This document shows positions 9,344 to 17,541 of a stretch of DNA of 64,000 nucleotides, piece after piece. The stretch is from a virus. Within the stretch, counting starts at the first letter, position 1. Each line of letters starts with the position of its first letter. The notes under the pieces are model-generated. The model searched no databases. It was not told the origin of the DNA and saw nothing but the letters and a program-made list of their open reading frames with translations. The stretch covers positions 24,479-88,478 of the IMG/VR virus record IMGVR_UViG_3300022868_000015. The stretch is one strand, 5' to 3'. Made by a program: the position numbers and the translations under genes.

Positions 9344-9478
9344 TTATTTATTTTTAAATTCCAATTCTTTTCCTTTTAATTCTTGGCTTCGTTTTTTCAA
9401 ATTTTTCAGAAAACGATTAACACGGGGCAAGGAAAATGTTTCTCCAATAGATTCTTTACGTTTTGGTATAGTTTTCAT
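9344..9478 (-). CDS. Small basic hypothetical protein
   Basis: 44 residues (MKTIPKRKESIGETFSLPRV at the start) with a lysine/arginine-rich C-terminal half. Not recognised. The frame is open between flanking genes on the same strand and has an upstream TATATATTAA element (9500-9510, read on the plus strand) fitting the phage promoter motif described elsewhere, which supports its being a real gene. Confidence 0.4.
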   Translation of the reverse strand: MKTIPKRKESIGETFSLPRVNRFLKNLKKRSQELKGKELEFKNK

Positions 9479-9577
9479 AATATTTTATTTCCTTTTCTTT
9501 ATATATTAATTGATTCTTTAGGTATGTTTTTCATTTTCATTTATCTTCTTTTTCTTCTGTAGAATTGTTGTTTGTTT

Positions 9578-9706
9578 TTAATTTTTCTGCCTTTTAACAA
9601 ATTCTTCATGCTTTTCATCAAAAATATAACCATCTTTTTTAATCTTTTCAAGAATATGTTCTTCAACATTATCTAACATTTTTTGTTTTCTTTCTTCTCT
9701 TGTCAT
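9578..9706 (-). CDS. Small charged protein, paralog of 8454-8609
   Basis: 42 residues starting MTREERKQKMLDNVEEH and ending FVKRQKN. It matches the 51-residue product of 8454-8609 along most of its length, so the region between them, which includes the tagged gene 8750-9340, is bracketed by paralogs. The two proteins differ by conservative changes, which argues that both frames have been under selection. Function unknown. Confidence 0.5.
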   Translation of the reverse strand: MTREERKQKMLDNVEEHILEKIKKDGYIFDEKHEEFVKRQKN

Positions 9707-9740
9707 AATTATGATTTTCTTTTTATTATTATATTTTTCT

Positions 9741-10649
9741 TTAATCTTTTATTTTATTTCTATAATCTTCATTAAAAGGTCTGTTACCATTCAAATCTTC
9801 GATAACTTCTTTAACAATAAATCTAAATTTCTTTATGTGTTTTTCTGATTTTTTATTAAAATAAGATGCAAAATCATCATATAATGATTTAACATCATCT
9901 AGGTTACTAACATCTTTTATAAAAGATAATAACTTAGAATGTTTATTTAAATTAAACTGTTTAAACTTTTTAACTAAATCATTTGTAATCTTGATTAATC
10001 CTTCTAAATTAATTTCACTTATATTATCTTCTATGAAATTATCAACATTAAAGTTATTTAACATTTCCATATATTTCCAATTTTGATGTTCTTTAAGTTT
10101 TTCAAATAAATCATCTTCATCATTAATATTTAATTCATATAAATAGTGATACACTTGAGATATTCTCGCATTCATTTCGGTATCTAGTGATAAATATAAC
10201 AAATATATAAATTTATAATAACTTTTATCCTTATCTATTTTTAGGTTAGAATAAATATTCCTAATTTTAATATAATGTGGTTTAATATCAACTCCTGTTT
10301 TCTCAATATTTTTTTGGATTTCGAAAAACTCTTTTATGTGTGTTAATTCATGTGATAAAATACCTTTGATTTTTATTAGATCGACATTATTTTTATCAAT
10401 TTCAATTGTTATTAATATATCATGTAATTTATTTTTCTTAATAGATGAAAAACTTGGATCACACACTGAATGGTATCTATCTGTTAAAATATATTCTATT
10501 CGTAAGTCTATTAATGGAAAATTACCATAATCTAAATCTAATTGAAATTTATCATTTTTATTTTCAAACAATGATGTAATAAAGTCTGAATATTCCTTTA
10601 TTTCATCGGAAATTCCTCTACCCTCAAGAAATGATTTAAAAGTTTTCAA
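9741..10649 (-). CDS. Tagged HExxH metallopeptidase-like protein
   Basis: 302 residues. The start MKTFKSFLEGRG (TTG initiation) matches the T4 tag pattern including a Leu-x-Glu-Gly-like protease site. H100-E-L-T-H104 in KGILSHELTHIKEFF is a zinc peptidase helix, and SLDTEMNARISQVY about 80 residues later can supply the third ligand, as in gluzincin-type phage proteins with the layout HELTH plus E-x-N-A-R-x-S-Q. I recognise this pairing from tagged proteins of other T4-like phages. A TTTTAATATATA element lies upstream (10668-10679, minus strand). The target of the peptidase is unknown. Confidence 0.65.
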   Translation of the reverse strand: MKTFKSFLEGRGISDEIKEYSDFITSLFENKNDKFQLDLDYGNFPLIDLRIEYILTDRYHSVCDPSFSSIKKNKLHDILITIEIDKNNVDLIKIKGILSHELTHIKEFFEIQKNIEKTGVDIKPHYIKIRNIYSNLKIDKDKSYYKFIYLLYLSLDTEMNARISQVYHYLYELNINDEDDLFEKLKEHQNWKYMEMLNNFNVDNFIEDNISEINLEGLIKITNDLVKKFKQFNLNKHSKLLSFIKDVSNLDDVKSLYDDFASYFNKKSEKHIKKFRFIVKEVIEDLNGNRPFNEDYRNKIKD

Positions 10650-10667
10650 AAATAATTCTTTTTCTTT

Positions 10668-10679
10668 TATATATTAAAA
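10668..10679 (-). promoter_or_regulatory. Putative phage promoter element TTTTAATATATA
   Basis: On the coding strand the sequence is TTTTAATATATA, about 18 bases upstream of the TTG start of the metallopeptidase-like gene. The same string precedes unrelated genes on both strands of this window. Confidence 0.5.
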
Positions 10680-10691
10680 TTCTTAATTGGT

Positions 10692-11303
10692 TTAATAATA
10701 TTCCTCCACACTACTATCAACATAATCTCTAACAACATTCCAAAATGGAATATTACTATCCAATAATGTTCTCATCATTTCTTTATCAATAATTCTTGAT
10801 TTACCTGATAAAACCCTTTCACCAGTAATCCAATGTAAACCAGTAGTACTGAAAATAATCAAATTTCCACTATCATTAACGTCTACACCATATTTAGCAT
10901 AAGATATTCCTTGAAAATTATGTAAATCTTTGATGGTTAATTCTTTTTCTTCATCAGTTCTAAATTTAGCTTGAATAGTACAAGGTTTATCATCTATACC
11001 TTTACCAAATCCATCTACACCATAATCATCAAAATTCTCAACTTCATAGCCATAAACACCTACCCTATTATCAGATCCAAGTATCTTGAAAAACAATTCA
11101 GCAAAGATTTCAAATAGATCACCTATCATCTTATCCCTACCTTGTTCTTCATTATATCCAAATTTCTTCCAATTTTTAGATTCTTTTTGAATTTTATTGA
11201 TAAAAGTGTTCACCAATTTACATTTTCCAAATATTCTTTCAAATATTTCTTCATCTTTGTTATATAGTTCTATAAAACTATCATGTGTTATATAATTTTT
11301 CAT
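10692..11303 (-). CDS. PD-(D/E)XK restriction-like nuclease
   Basis: 203 residues. GDLFEIFAELFF supplies the helical Glu (about 65-69), DDYGVDGFG the catalytic Asp (about 97) and CTIQAKF the Q-A-K pair (about 111-113), in the order and spacing of Mrr/restriction-type PD-(D/E)XK nucleases. The N-terminus MKNYITHDSFIELYNKDE resembles the phage tag. It is separated from an SF2 helicase by one small gene in the same orientation, which suggests a helicase-nuclease partnership. An alternative is a recombination or host-DNA degradation nuclease. Confidence 0.65.
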   Translation of the reverse strand: MKNYITHDSFIELYNKDEEIFERIFGKCKLVNTFINKIQKESKNWKKFGYNEEQGRDKMIGDLFEIFAELFFKILGSDNRVGVYGYEVENFDDYGVDGFGKGIDDKPCTIQAKFRTDEEKELTIKDLHNFQGISYAKYGVDVNDSGNLIIFSTTGLHWITGERVLSGKSRIIDKEMMRTLLDSNIPFWNVVRDYVDSSVEEYY

Positions 11304-11306
11304 AAT

Positions 11307-11630
11307 TTATAGTATATTCATTTTTAAGCTTTCTAATTTATATTCTAATTCTTTTTCTTTCAACCAATTCTTAAAATCTATACTTTTAGCCGTCATAATA
11401 TTTAATCTCGTATATAACCAAAGTGCGGGACCACCATAAATAAAAATTATGGAAAGAGTAAAAGATTCAGTTTTTTTTGTTGACGATAAAAGATTCACCA
11501 TATCGATATCATAACCCACCCCATAATATTCACTCAATATATCAAGAGCAAATATACATTCATTTGGTTTCACATTACAAAAATTCTCATATTCAAAATC
11601 TCTCATTATAGTATGTTCAAAATCTCTCAT
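11307..11630 (-). CDS. Hypothetical protein between nuclease and helicase
   Basis: 107 residues, not recognised. The first residues contain a duplicated unit: MRDFEHTI followed by MRDFEYEN, caused by a short tandem repeat at 11605-11636 that also supplies two possible ATG starts. The first of these overlaps the stop of the helicase gene, implying translational coupling. Its fixed place between the two enzymes suggests it belongs to their module. Confidence 0.5.
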   Translation of the reverse strand: MRDFEHTIMRDFEYENFCNVKPNECIFALDILSEYYGVGYDIDMVNLLSSTKKTESFTLSIIFIYGGPALWLYTRLNIMTAKSIDFKNWLKEKELEYKLESLKMNIL

Positions 11631-13270
11631 TATAGTAAGTTTATTGCATCATCAAGTGATTGACAATCATCTAATTTTTCTCTAAATTCCATCCTTTCAG
11701 ATGATTCTTGTTCTAATTTATCTAATTTCTCAATTTCATTCAATATATCTTCTATATATTCTGACTTTGGTTTACGGTTCTTTTTGTTTAATCCTGGTAA
11801 ACCCTCATCTTCTTTAGATTTTGATATATCTTTACCCTCTGAAACATAAAAAGCAGGATCATAACCATAATCATCCCTCATGTCTTTAATTGTCTTACTA
11901 ATAACATTCTTAGTTTGAATGCTTTGTATGTCCATAACTGGAACTATAACAGCACAATATGGTTTAATCCACAAACTATAATCATCAGTATCAATTTCAC
12001 CACTTCTTAATCTTAAAGAATCTAAATCATGCTTACGTGTTGACCTGCCTGTGTTTTGAACAATCTTAGATTTTGTTGGTAAAATATCATTAAGAAATAA
12101 AACTCCTGTAATGCCTGGTACGTTAATACCTTCCGATAGAATATCATAATGTAGTATAATTGCACCTTCATCAGATTCCATATCCTTCATTTTTCCTAAA
12201 AATTCACCTCTATCTTTAATACCTTCATCATTAAAATAATGTAGTTCACCTCTATCATGTCTAGAAGCACCAGCTAAAACATTAACATCTAATAATTCAA
12301 AATAATCTAAGGCTCTCTCATGTAAATCCCATATATGATCAACAGAGGCACATTTAATTAATAATTTAGGTTCTATATTATCTGGTTCAGCTGAATTTTC
12401 TTTTAACCATGTCTTATGTGCATCGTAAACTTCTGTAACGAATTTTAACAGGTTTTCACCTGATTTACCAAAATCTTTCCCATCTTCATAATTTGATGGA
12501 GTTGCAATATGCATGATAGGTTTTATTATATAACCTCTTTCTACACTATCTTTAAAAGTAAGTCCGTGTCTTTCTCCGAAAATATTTTCATTATTCATTA
12601 AAAATGAATCTGTTTCTTCACTGATAGCATCTCTAGGCGTTGCTGTAAAGAAATAAGATTTTTCAAAATCTAAACATTCAAAATTCCTTCTAAACTCTGA
12701 ACTATTCATTTCAGATGCTAATAAATGGGCTTCATCGCAGTATATTGTATTTAGGTGTATATTCTTCATTTTAAATAAAGAGTGATATGTACTTATAATA
12801 ACAACATCTCTATTTTCTTTTATATGTTTATCAACAATAGAATTTACTTCTTTTTCTGAAATAGTAAAATTAATAATGTCTCCATAATTTAATCCAAGTT
12901 CTTTTAATTTTTTATTATTTTGCTTAGTTCTAAATTTATCTAAACAAATCCTAGAACTACCAACAAAAACAAATCCTATATGTCCTATAATTGTTTCATA
13001 TTGTTTAAATAAATCAATCGTATGTTGTTCATTTAACATCAATCTATGAGATGCAATTGCACATATATCAATAGATGGTTCTTTAAATGTTCTAATTAAA
13101 TCTGAATATATAATTAATGATTTACCTGTGCCTGTTGGTTGGAATATTGTGGCTTTATCATTTTTGGATAGAAATTCTAATGCTTCTTTTTGGTCAGGGT
13201 ATAACTTATTTTGCAATCTTTTATAATAAGACTTAAAAGTCTTTGATTCAAATATTTCTTGTTTTTTCAT
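11630..13270 (-). CDS. SF2 DEAH helicase / restriction-type translocase
   Basis: 546 residues. Walker A PTGTGKS at 45-51, DEAH at 179-182, TATP at 209-212, and motifs V/VI in LSEGINVPGI and VQNTGRSTRKHD show a complete superfamily 2 motor with two RecA lobes. A Q-type motif (LYPDQKEAL) precedes Walker A, and the last 70 residues are charged and helical. It resembles type III Res subunits and phage UvsW-type helicases. The downstream PD-(D/E)XK gene and the adenine methyltransferase nearby favour a restriction-like role, but a DNA-repair or recombination helicase is equally possible. Confidence 0.75.
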   Translation of the reverse strand: MKKQEIFESKTFKSYYKRLQNKLYPDQKEALEFLSKNDKATIFQPTGTGKSLIIYSDLIRTFKEPSIDICAIASHRLMLNEQHTIDLFKQYETIIGHIGFVFVGSSRICLDKFRTKQNNKKLKELGLNYGDIINFTISEKEVNSIVDKHIKENRDVVIISTYHSLFKMKNIHLNTIYCDEAHLLASEMNSSEFRRNFECLDFEKSYFFTATPRDAISEETDSFLMNNENIFGERHGLTFKDSVERGYIIKPIMHIATPSNYEDGKDFGKSGENLLKFVTEVYDAHKTWLKENSAEPDNIEPKLLIKCASVDHIWDLHERALDYFELLDVNVLAGASRHDRGELHYFNDEGIKDRGEFLGKMKDMESDEGAIILHYDILSEGINVPGITGVLFLNDILPTKSKIVQNTGRSTRKHDLDSLRLRSGEIDTDDYSLWIKPYCAVIVPVMDIQSIQTKNVISKTIKDMRDDYGYDPAFYVSEGKDISKSKEDEGLPGLNKKNRKPKSEYIEDILNEIEKLDKLEQESSERMEFREKLDDCQSLDDAINLL

Positions 13271-13272
13271 CT

Positions 13273-13680
13273 TTAAATGTAATAAATTTGTTCTAAACTA
13301 AAAAATTCACCTTTTGGAGCTATAATAGGTGGTGGTTTACTCCCTTTAGGTAATTCAGGCAATTCAGTTAATTTGTTATTACCACAATATAATATTTTTA
13401 ACCCTTTAGGTAATTCAGGTAATTCAGTTAATTGGTTATAATCACAATCTAATATTAATAATCCTTTTGGTAATTCAGGTAATTGTGTTAATTGGTTATT
13501 AGAACAATATAATGTTTCTAATCCTTTAGGTAATTCAGGTAATTCAGGTAATTCAGTTAATTTGTTATTACCACAATACAAATATTTTAATCCTTCAGGT
13601 AATTCAGGTAATTCAGTTAATTTGAAATTACCTAAATCCAATGTTTTACCATCATTACTTAAATGGTTTTTTATATTCAT
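13273..13680 (-). CDS. Leucine-rich repeat protein
   Basis: 135 residues built of about five 20-residue repeats of the type L-x-x-L-P-E-L-P-K-G-L-x-x-L-Y-C-x-x-N. This is the short bacterial LRR class known from IpaH/YopM proteins. The DNA repeats have a 60-bp period between 13330 and 13630. It ends with a proline-rich segment (PPPIIAPKG) instead of the capped end seen in 46756-47415, so its C-terminus may be replaced or frameshifted. It probably mediates a protein contact; the partner is unknown. Confidence 0.7.
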   Translation of the reverse strand: MNIKNHLSNDGKTLDLGNFKLTELPELPEGLKYLYCGNNKLTELPELPELPKGLETLYCSNNQLTQLPELPKGLLILDCDYNQLTELPELPKGLKILYCGNNKLTELPELPKGSKPPPIIAPKGEFFSLEQIYYI

Positions 13681-13736
13681 TGTTTAACCCTTTCCAATTT
13701 TCTTTTTCTTTGCAATCTTTTATAAATCTTTCTAAC
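13677..13736 (-). pseudogene. Remnant of a basic-tail gene
   Basis: Immediately upstream of the LRR gene the minus strand encodes KRLQRKRKLERVKQ followed by a stop, matching the basic C-terminal tail of the products at 2385, 14890 and 49704. The frame is closed upstream by a stop within about 20 codons, so only the tail of a deleted gene remains. Confidence 0.5.
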
Positions 13737-13761
13737 TCATTTATTGAATCGCATCAATCAT

Positions 13762-14067
13762 TTAACACATATTTTCATTCTCATCATGAAACATAAATAT
13801 TTGTTCTTGGTACCACATAACATCATCATAATGATGTCTTTCATTTTTAGTAAAATCTTCAACTAAACTATCAATTCTACTTCTCTGACCACCATCTTTA
13901 TCACCAAATATGTCTTTATGCCAAAAATTCATATAACAATAAGTATATCCAATTTCACTTAACATTAATTGTCTTAATTCTTTAATATTATCTGGTAATT
14001 GTTTGTATGTTTTAGGATCATCTAAATCCACTTCATTTCCATGAAAACTACAAGTAAATTTTCTCAT
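13762..14067 (-). CDS. Hypothetical protein
   Basis: 101 residues, not recognised. Rich in aromatic residues and His (NFWHKDIFGD, ERHHYDDVMWYQEQIFMFHDE), suggesting a compact helical or metal-binding protein. It begins MRKFTCSFHGNEVD. It is followed by intergenic sequence containing the basic-tail remnant. Confidence 0.45.
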   Translation of the reverse strand: MRKFTCSFHGNEVDLDDPKTYKQLPDNIKELRQLMLSEIGYTYCYMNFWHKDIFGDKDGGQRSRIDSLVEDFTKNERHHYDDVMWYQEQIFMFHDENENMC

Positions 14068-14078
14068 ACTTCTTTTTT

Positions 14079-14516
14079 TTATTTATCAATTTTACCAATA
14101 ACAGAACTCTCAATATCCTGTATAACATTACTAGGAGAACAACAACAAACACTATTATCAACTGACTGATCAACAAATAAGTTATCATGGGTAGAATATT
14201 GTAAATCCCTTGGAGTGTATGGGACAGATACGAAATTAAAATTACCATTAGCAACTTTAAAACCTATAAAAGCCTCATCACCTTTAATATGAAACACTTC
14301 TAAATCTGTAGCATCAGCTGGTATTGTTGTTTGACTTTTACTTAATCTTCTAATTACACCATTTTTAGCCTCATACCATATATCATTATATTGAAATTCA
14401 AAACCTGTATCTCTCATACAAATTCCAAACTCTTCTTTATCTTTTGTTACTAATAGTATACCAGAATATATTTCTTCTAATATATGTTCGTATTTTTCAC
14501 TAATGCTTATTTTCAT
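14079..14516 (-). CDS. Hypothetical protein
   Basis: 145 residues, not recognised. Predominantly beta by eye (GFKVANGNFNFVSVPYTPRD), with a Cys cluster SVCCCSP around residues 122-128 and no obvious signal peptide. It lies 3 bp from the next upstream gene in the same operon-like run. Confidence 0.45.
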   Translation of the reverse strand: MKISISEKYEHILEEIYSGILLVTKDKEEFGICMRDTGFEFQYNDIWYEAKNGVIRRLSKSQTTIPADATDLEVFHIKGDEAFIGFKVANGNFNFVSVPYTPRDLQYSTHDNLFVDQSVDNSVCCCSPSNVIQDIESSVIGKIDK

Positions 14517-14520
14517 CTTT

Positions 14521-14883
14521 TTAATTTATTTTTTGTAATGGTACGTCATCAGTTGACATAGGTCCTAATTCACCGTTATGTTTGTCATCATAACCTGTTT
14601 CTAATAAATGATGCCCTGTATATACATTTTGTATTGTACCGAAAAATCCTTTGTGATCAAAATGAATTCTATGTGTTACCTTTATTATTTGATCTCTATT
14701 AAATTTTACAGTTTCTTGTAATGATATAGACCATACCAATGTGCCTGCTGGTACTACTCTTAATTCACCAATTTTAGCAATTGGATCTTTCATATCGGGT
14801 ACATATGTCTGACATATTGGTAATATTGGTAATGGTTTTTTATGTTGTAAATTCATTTCTTTATTTTTTATGTTCAATAACAA
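14521..14883 (-). CDS. Hypothetical beta-rich protein
   Basis: 120 residues as the longest frame, or 111 if the internal Met before NLQHKKP is used. No domain is recognised. It contains Gly/Pro turns and short strands (GELRVVPAGTLVWSISLQE, HRIHFDHKGFFGTIQNVY), which suggests a small beta barrel. Located in the run of short phage genes on the minus strand. Confidence 0.45.
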   Translation of the reverse strand: MLLNIKNKEMNLQHKKPLPILPICQTYVPDMKDPIAKIGELRVVPAGTLVWSISLQETVKFNRDQIIKVTHRIHFDHKGFFGTIQNVYTGHHLLETGYDDKHNGELGPMSTDDVPLQKIN

Positions 14884-14889
14884 TTTATT

Positions 14890-15261
14890 TTATTCATCCT
14901 TAACCCTTTCCAATTTTAATTTTCTCTGTTTTCTTAATAAAGCCTTTTTATATTTTTCATAATCATTTCTATTAACAGTTTGATTATAAAAATTACCATA
15001 TTCTTCACTTATTAAGTCTTCTTTAAAAATAACATACAAAAGCATTACATAATTATCTTCAAGTATACCAATTACTTCACCCTTTTTTGAAAGTTTATCT
15101 ACATATTTTTCAAATAATTCTACATCTATATCAATCAAAACATTGCGAATATTTTCTAAATCATCTATTAAAGGTTGATTCCAATTATCCAAAGTCATTT
15201 TGTTTTTTGAATGATTAATGAACTTATCTAAAATTTCTTTACTGTTTACCATTTTTAACAT
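14890..15261 (-). CDS. Hypothetical protein with C-terminal basic tail
   Basis: 123 residues. The body is helical and unrecognised, and the end LLRKQRKLKLERVKDE is the basic tail shared with 2385-2717 and 49704-50135. An internal ATG three codons in (MVNSKEIL) is an alternative start. Confidence 0.5.
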   Translation of the reverse strand: MLKMVNSKEILDKFINHSKNKMTLDNWNQPLIDDLENIRNVLIDIDVELFEKYVDKLSKKGEVIGILEDNYVMLLYVIFKEDLISEEYGNFYNQTVNRNDYEKYKKALLRKQRKLKLERVKDE

Positions 15262-15267
15262 TTACGT

Positions 15268-15384
15268 TTATTCATCAAATACACCTAATCTTTTAAGTAT
15301 TTTAAATTCTATTTCATGTAAATTAAAAAGATCTATTAGATTTTCAATCTTTTTCTTCGCATTATTTAATTTACATCCAACCAT
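15268..15384 (-). CDS. Very small hypothetical protein
   Basis: 38 residues (MVGCKLNNAKKKIENLIDLF at the start), ending LKRLGVFDE. It fills the gap between two genes on the same strand, and its start abuts the stop of the gene upstream. The composition is a single amphipathic helix. The end is only loosely like the G-L-L tag. Moderate support from context only. Confidence 0.4.
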   Translation of the reverse strand: MVGCKLNNAKKKIENLIDLFNLHEIEFKILKRLGVFDE

Positions 15385-15385
15385 C

Positions 15386-15715
15386 TTATTCTAAAATTGT
15401 ATCAACTTCTTCAATACGCCAATCTTCAAAACGACCAAATTTAAAAGGTATGTCTTCATTTTCATATATTTTATCCCATTCGGCTTTTTCTTTATCTTTA
15501 TGTTCTTTCATTGCTTTTTCGGCACCTTCTTTAGTCTTATGAATACTCATAGTTACATAACCACTTTCTTCTGTCATTGGATTATAAAGAAATTCATATA
15601 ATTTAATATTATCTTTCATCCAATTAGCACCATCAATAACAAGTTGTTTAAGTTCATTAATATCTATGTCATAGACATCATTTGCTCTTTTTTCTGCGTA
15701 TTCTTCTAATTTCAT
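15386..15715 (-). CDS. Conserved small phage protein
   Basis: 109 residues. KQLVIDGANWMKDN near residue 24 is a segment I recognise from short phage proteins of unknown function, and the middle SIHKTKEGAEKAMKEHKDK has the pattern of a region repeated in phage proteins that follow it. No enzymatic motif is seen. The stop/start overlap with the next upstream gene (ATGA) indicates coupling. Confidence 0.5.
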   Translation of the reverse strand: MKLEEYAEKRANDVYDIDINELKQLVIDGANWMKDNIKLYEFLYNPMTEESGYVTMSIHKTKEGAEKAMKEHKDKEKAEWDKIYENEDIPFKFGRFEDWRIEEVDTILE

Positions 15716-15924
15716 ATTTTTTCTAATTTTTTCATTGGATAAGATACATCAAAGTAAAATTTACCACAATCAACATCACCAAGATCTATTAAAGGTGAAT
15801 AATTATCACATTTTTGATCTCTGAAATCTTGATCTAATACTTCTTTAGACCAAAAAATTCCTAATTGATAGCAAATATATTTACCATTTTCATTTCCACC
15901 ATGTTCGCAATTAATACATTTCAT
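15712..15924 (-). CDS. Cysteine-rich putative zinc-binding protein
   Basis: 70 residues with six Cys: CINC near the start, then Cys at about 18, 39 and 53. The spacing C-x-x-C-x(n)-C-x(n)-C is compatible with one zinc site. The short length and lack of a basic patch give no hint of a nucleic-acid role. It overlaps its neighbours by one to four bases on both sides. Confidence 0.5.
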   Translation of the reverse strand: MKCINCEHGGNENGKYICYQLGIFWSKEVLDQDFRDQKCDNYSPLIDLGDVDCGKFYFDVSYPMKKLEKI

Positions 15925-16376
15925 TATAATTCAGTTTGATTTTTCTTTAAATTTTTATTTTCTTCTTTCAATTTCTTATTTTCTTTTACAAGATTTTCTT
16001 GTTTTTGTTTTTCTTCTTTTTCTTTTTCTTTCTTACTCTCCAAAAAATTTTGAACACCTTTTGTATTTTGCATTTCAAATACTTTATCCAAACAATCTTC
16101 AGTATTCTCTGAAGCTTCAGAACCATCTTTAACATCATAATAATCAAATTTATTATATGTATACCATTGATCACCATCAATACCTAAAACCCAAAAACCT
16201 TTCCCTTTTTCTGGTTTTTCCCATCTAATAGTAGATTCTTGAATCTCACTCCTATAATATGTTGGTATTAAATACATATATACTGGTATTAATGCAGCTA
16301 AAGCTATACTAGTCAAAAATGTTGTTATTCCTCCATTCCAATACCACCATTTTCCAAATTTCGTTTTTTTACTCAT
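15924..16376 (-). CDS. Membrane protein with C-terminal coiled coil
   Basis: 150 residues. A single transmembrane segment lies at about residues 16-37 (TFLTSIALAALIPVYMYL), followed by a soluble region with a WVLGIDGDQWYTY motif and a highly charged K/E/N-rich C-terminal coiled coil (from about residue 105). It is likely anchored in the inner membrane with the coiled coil in one compartment. No known family is recognised. Confidence 0.55.
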   Translation of the reverse strand: MSKKTKFGKWWYWNGGITTFLTSIALAALIPVYMYLIPTYYRSEIQESTIRWEKPEKGKGFWVLGIDGDQWYTYNKFDYYDVKDGSEASENTEDCLDKVFEMQNTKGVQNFLESKKEKEKEEKQKQENLVKENKKLKEENKNLKKNQTEL

Positions 16377-16395
16377 TTTTTTTATTTATTTTAAT

Positions 16396-16728
16396 TTATA
16401 TTAATCCTAATTTATAACCATCAAAGAAATATTGTAAATCATGTTCTTCAATAAATTCATCAAACCACCTCAATATATGTCCTGGATGATTAATCCGAGT
16501 TAAATCTATAGCATTTGTTCTACCAGAAGATTCAAAACAAGAAACTGTATGTTTTTCATCAACGAACAAAACAAGTGGAAAGTACTTTCTACTTAACAAT
16601 GGTTTAACAAATAATGATCGCCACAAATGTGTATGTTCATATTTCATATGATCAAACCATTTAAGAATATTTAAAAGTTCTTCATTATTTTCAATGACTA
16701 CATTTAATATATGTCTTGATTCTTTCAT
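16396..16728 (-). CDS. Hypothetical protein with G-L-L end tag
   Basis: 110 residues, unrecognised. It ends FFDGYKLGLI, matching the shared C-terminal motif, but it begins MKESRHILNVV, so it lacks the MKYLKTYE start. It contains a repeated W-F-D pattern (KWFDHMKYE and RWFDEFIEE). The start overlaps the stop of the pth2 gene by one base. Confidence 0.5.
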   Translation of the reverse strand: MKESRHILNVVIENNEELLNILKWFDHMKYEHTHLWRSLFVKPLLSRKYFPLVLFVDEKHTVSCFESSGRTNAIDLTRINHPGHILRWFDEFIEEHDLQYFFDGYKLGLI

Positions 16729-17123
16729 TATAATAATTTTAAATGACCTGTTATTTTATCAATCTTATCTGCTCTATAAGGACCAATTGCAATACAAGTT
16801 TTAGTAGCAACACCATCAAATTCAGTTAAACCTGCATCAGTTATCAATACACAAGGCATATTATTTACTTCTGCAAGTCTATATAGTTCTAAGAGTTCTT
16901 CTTCACTATCACAAGACACACATATCTTAGTAAAATTACCATTTAACCATTTATCCCAATATGAACCTGATTCAAACTTAAAATTATATTCATTTTCAGA
17001 TTTTTGCATAGCGTTCAAAATTACAGCCAGTGAGGCGTGACTACCTTGGGCTATTTCCTTACCCCGCCTCATTTTCAAGTCTTTGCGCATTACTATTACT
17101 TGTTTTACTTTATAATCACTCAT
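16728..17123 (-). CDS. pth2: Peptidyl-tRNA hydrolase, Pth2 family
   Basis: 131 residues, the normal size. The N-terminal KQVIVMRKDLKMRRGKEIAQ and following GSHASLA, and the C-terminal ITDAGLTEFDGVATKTCIAIGP, are the diagnostic segments of the archaeal/eukaryal-type Pth2. The enzyme frees tRNA from prematurely released peptidyl-tRNA in the cytoplasm. Pth2 is uncommon in bacteria (which use Pth1), so a phage copy may rescue tRNA during heavy phage translation. It ends ITGHLKLL. It is co-oriented with small phage genes. Confidence 0.9.
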   Translation of the reverse strand: MSDYKVKQVIVMRKDLKMRRGKEIAQGSHASLAVILNAMQKSENEYNFKFESGSYWDKWLNGNFTKICVSCDSEEELLELYRLAEVNNMPCVLITDAGLTEFDGVATKTCIAIGPYRADKIDKITGHLKLL

Positions 17124-17137
17124 CTTCTTCTAATTCT

Positions 17138-17490
17138 TTATAATACTCCTAATTTAATCGAATCAATTATTTCTCTTATTAATTTACATGCTTCAATAAG
17201 ACCTGCCTCTAGTGCTTCTTCGTAGGTTTTATATTCACCTACTACATCTGTTGGATAACTAGAACCATTATCACTTTGTTCACCTATTTTATAACCATAT
17301 TTAGTACAATTAAATTGAGCATTAACATCTAATTTGTATTTTTTTCTTTAAATATATGATATTTTTCCATGATTCTTTCAACAATTAATTCTCTTAACTC
17401 ATAATAACTAATTTGTAATTTTTTGTCTTCAATTGTGAGTAAATCTTCCCATGTTGTTGCTTCTCTTAAGGCTTTTTTCATATTTTCCAT
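17138..17490 (-). pseudogene. Small phage gene split by a -1 frameshift at an A7 run
   Basis: A 53-codon frame (17329-17490, starting MENMKKALREATTWEDLL) runs into a second frame (17138 to about 17338) that encodes KYKLDVNAQFNCTKYGYKIG and ends AGLIEACKLIREIIDSIKLGVL in part. Joining them at the sequence GAAAAAAAT by a -1 shift gives one normal-looking protein. A-AAA-AAT fits the X-XXY-YYZ slippery heptamer pattern. It is either a programmed shift, a mutation or a sequencing error. The end SIKLGVL is a form of the shared end tag. Confidence 0.6.
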
Positions 17491-17541
17491 TTTTTCATTT
17501 GTTTTTATTCTTATTTAGAATCATTCCAAATAAGATCATTT

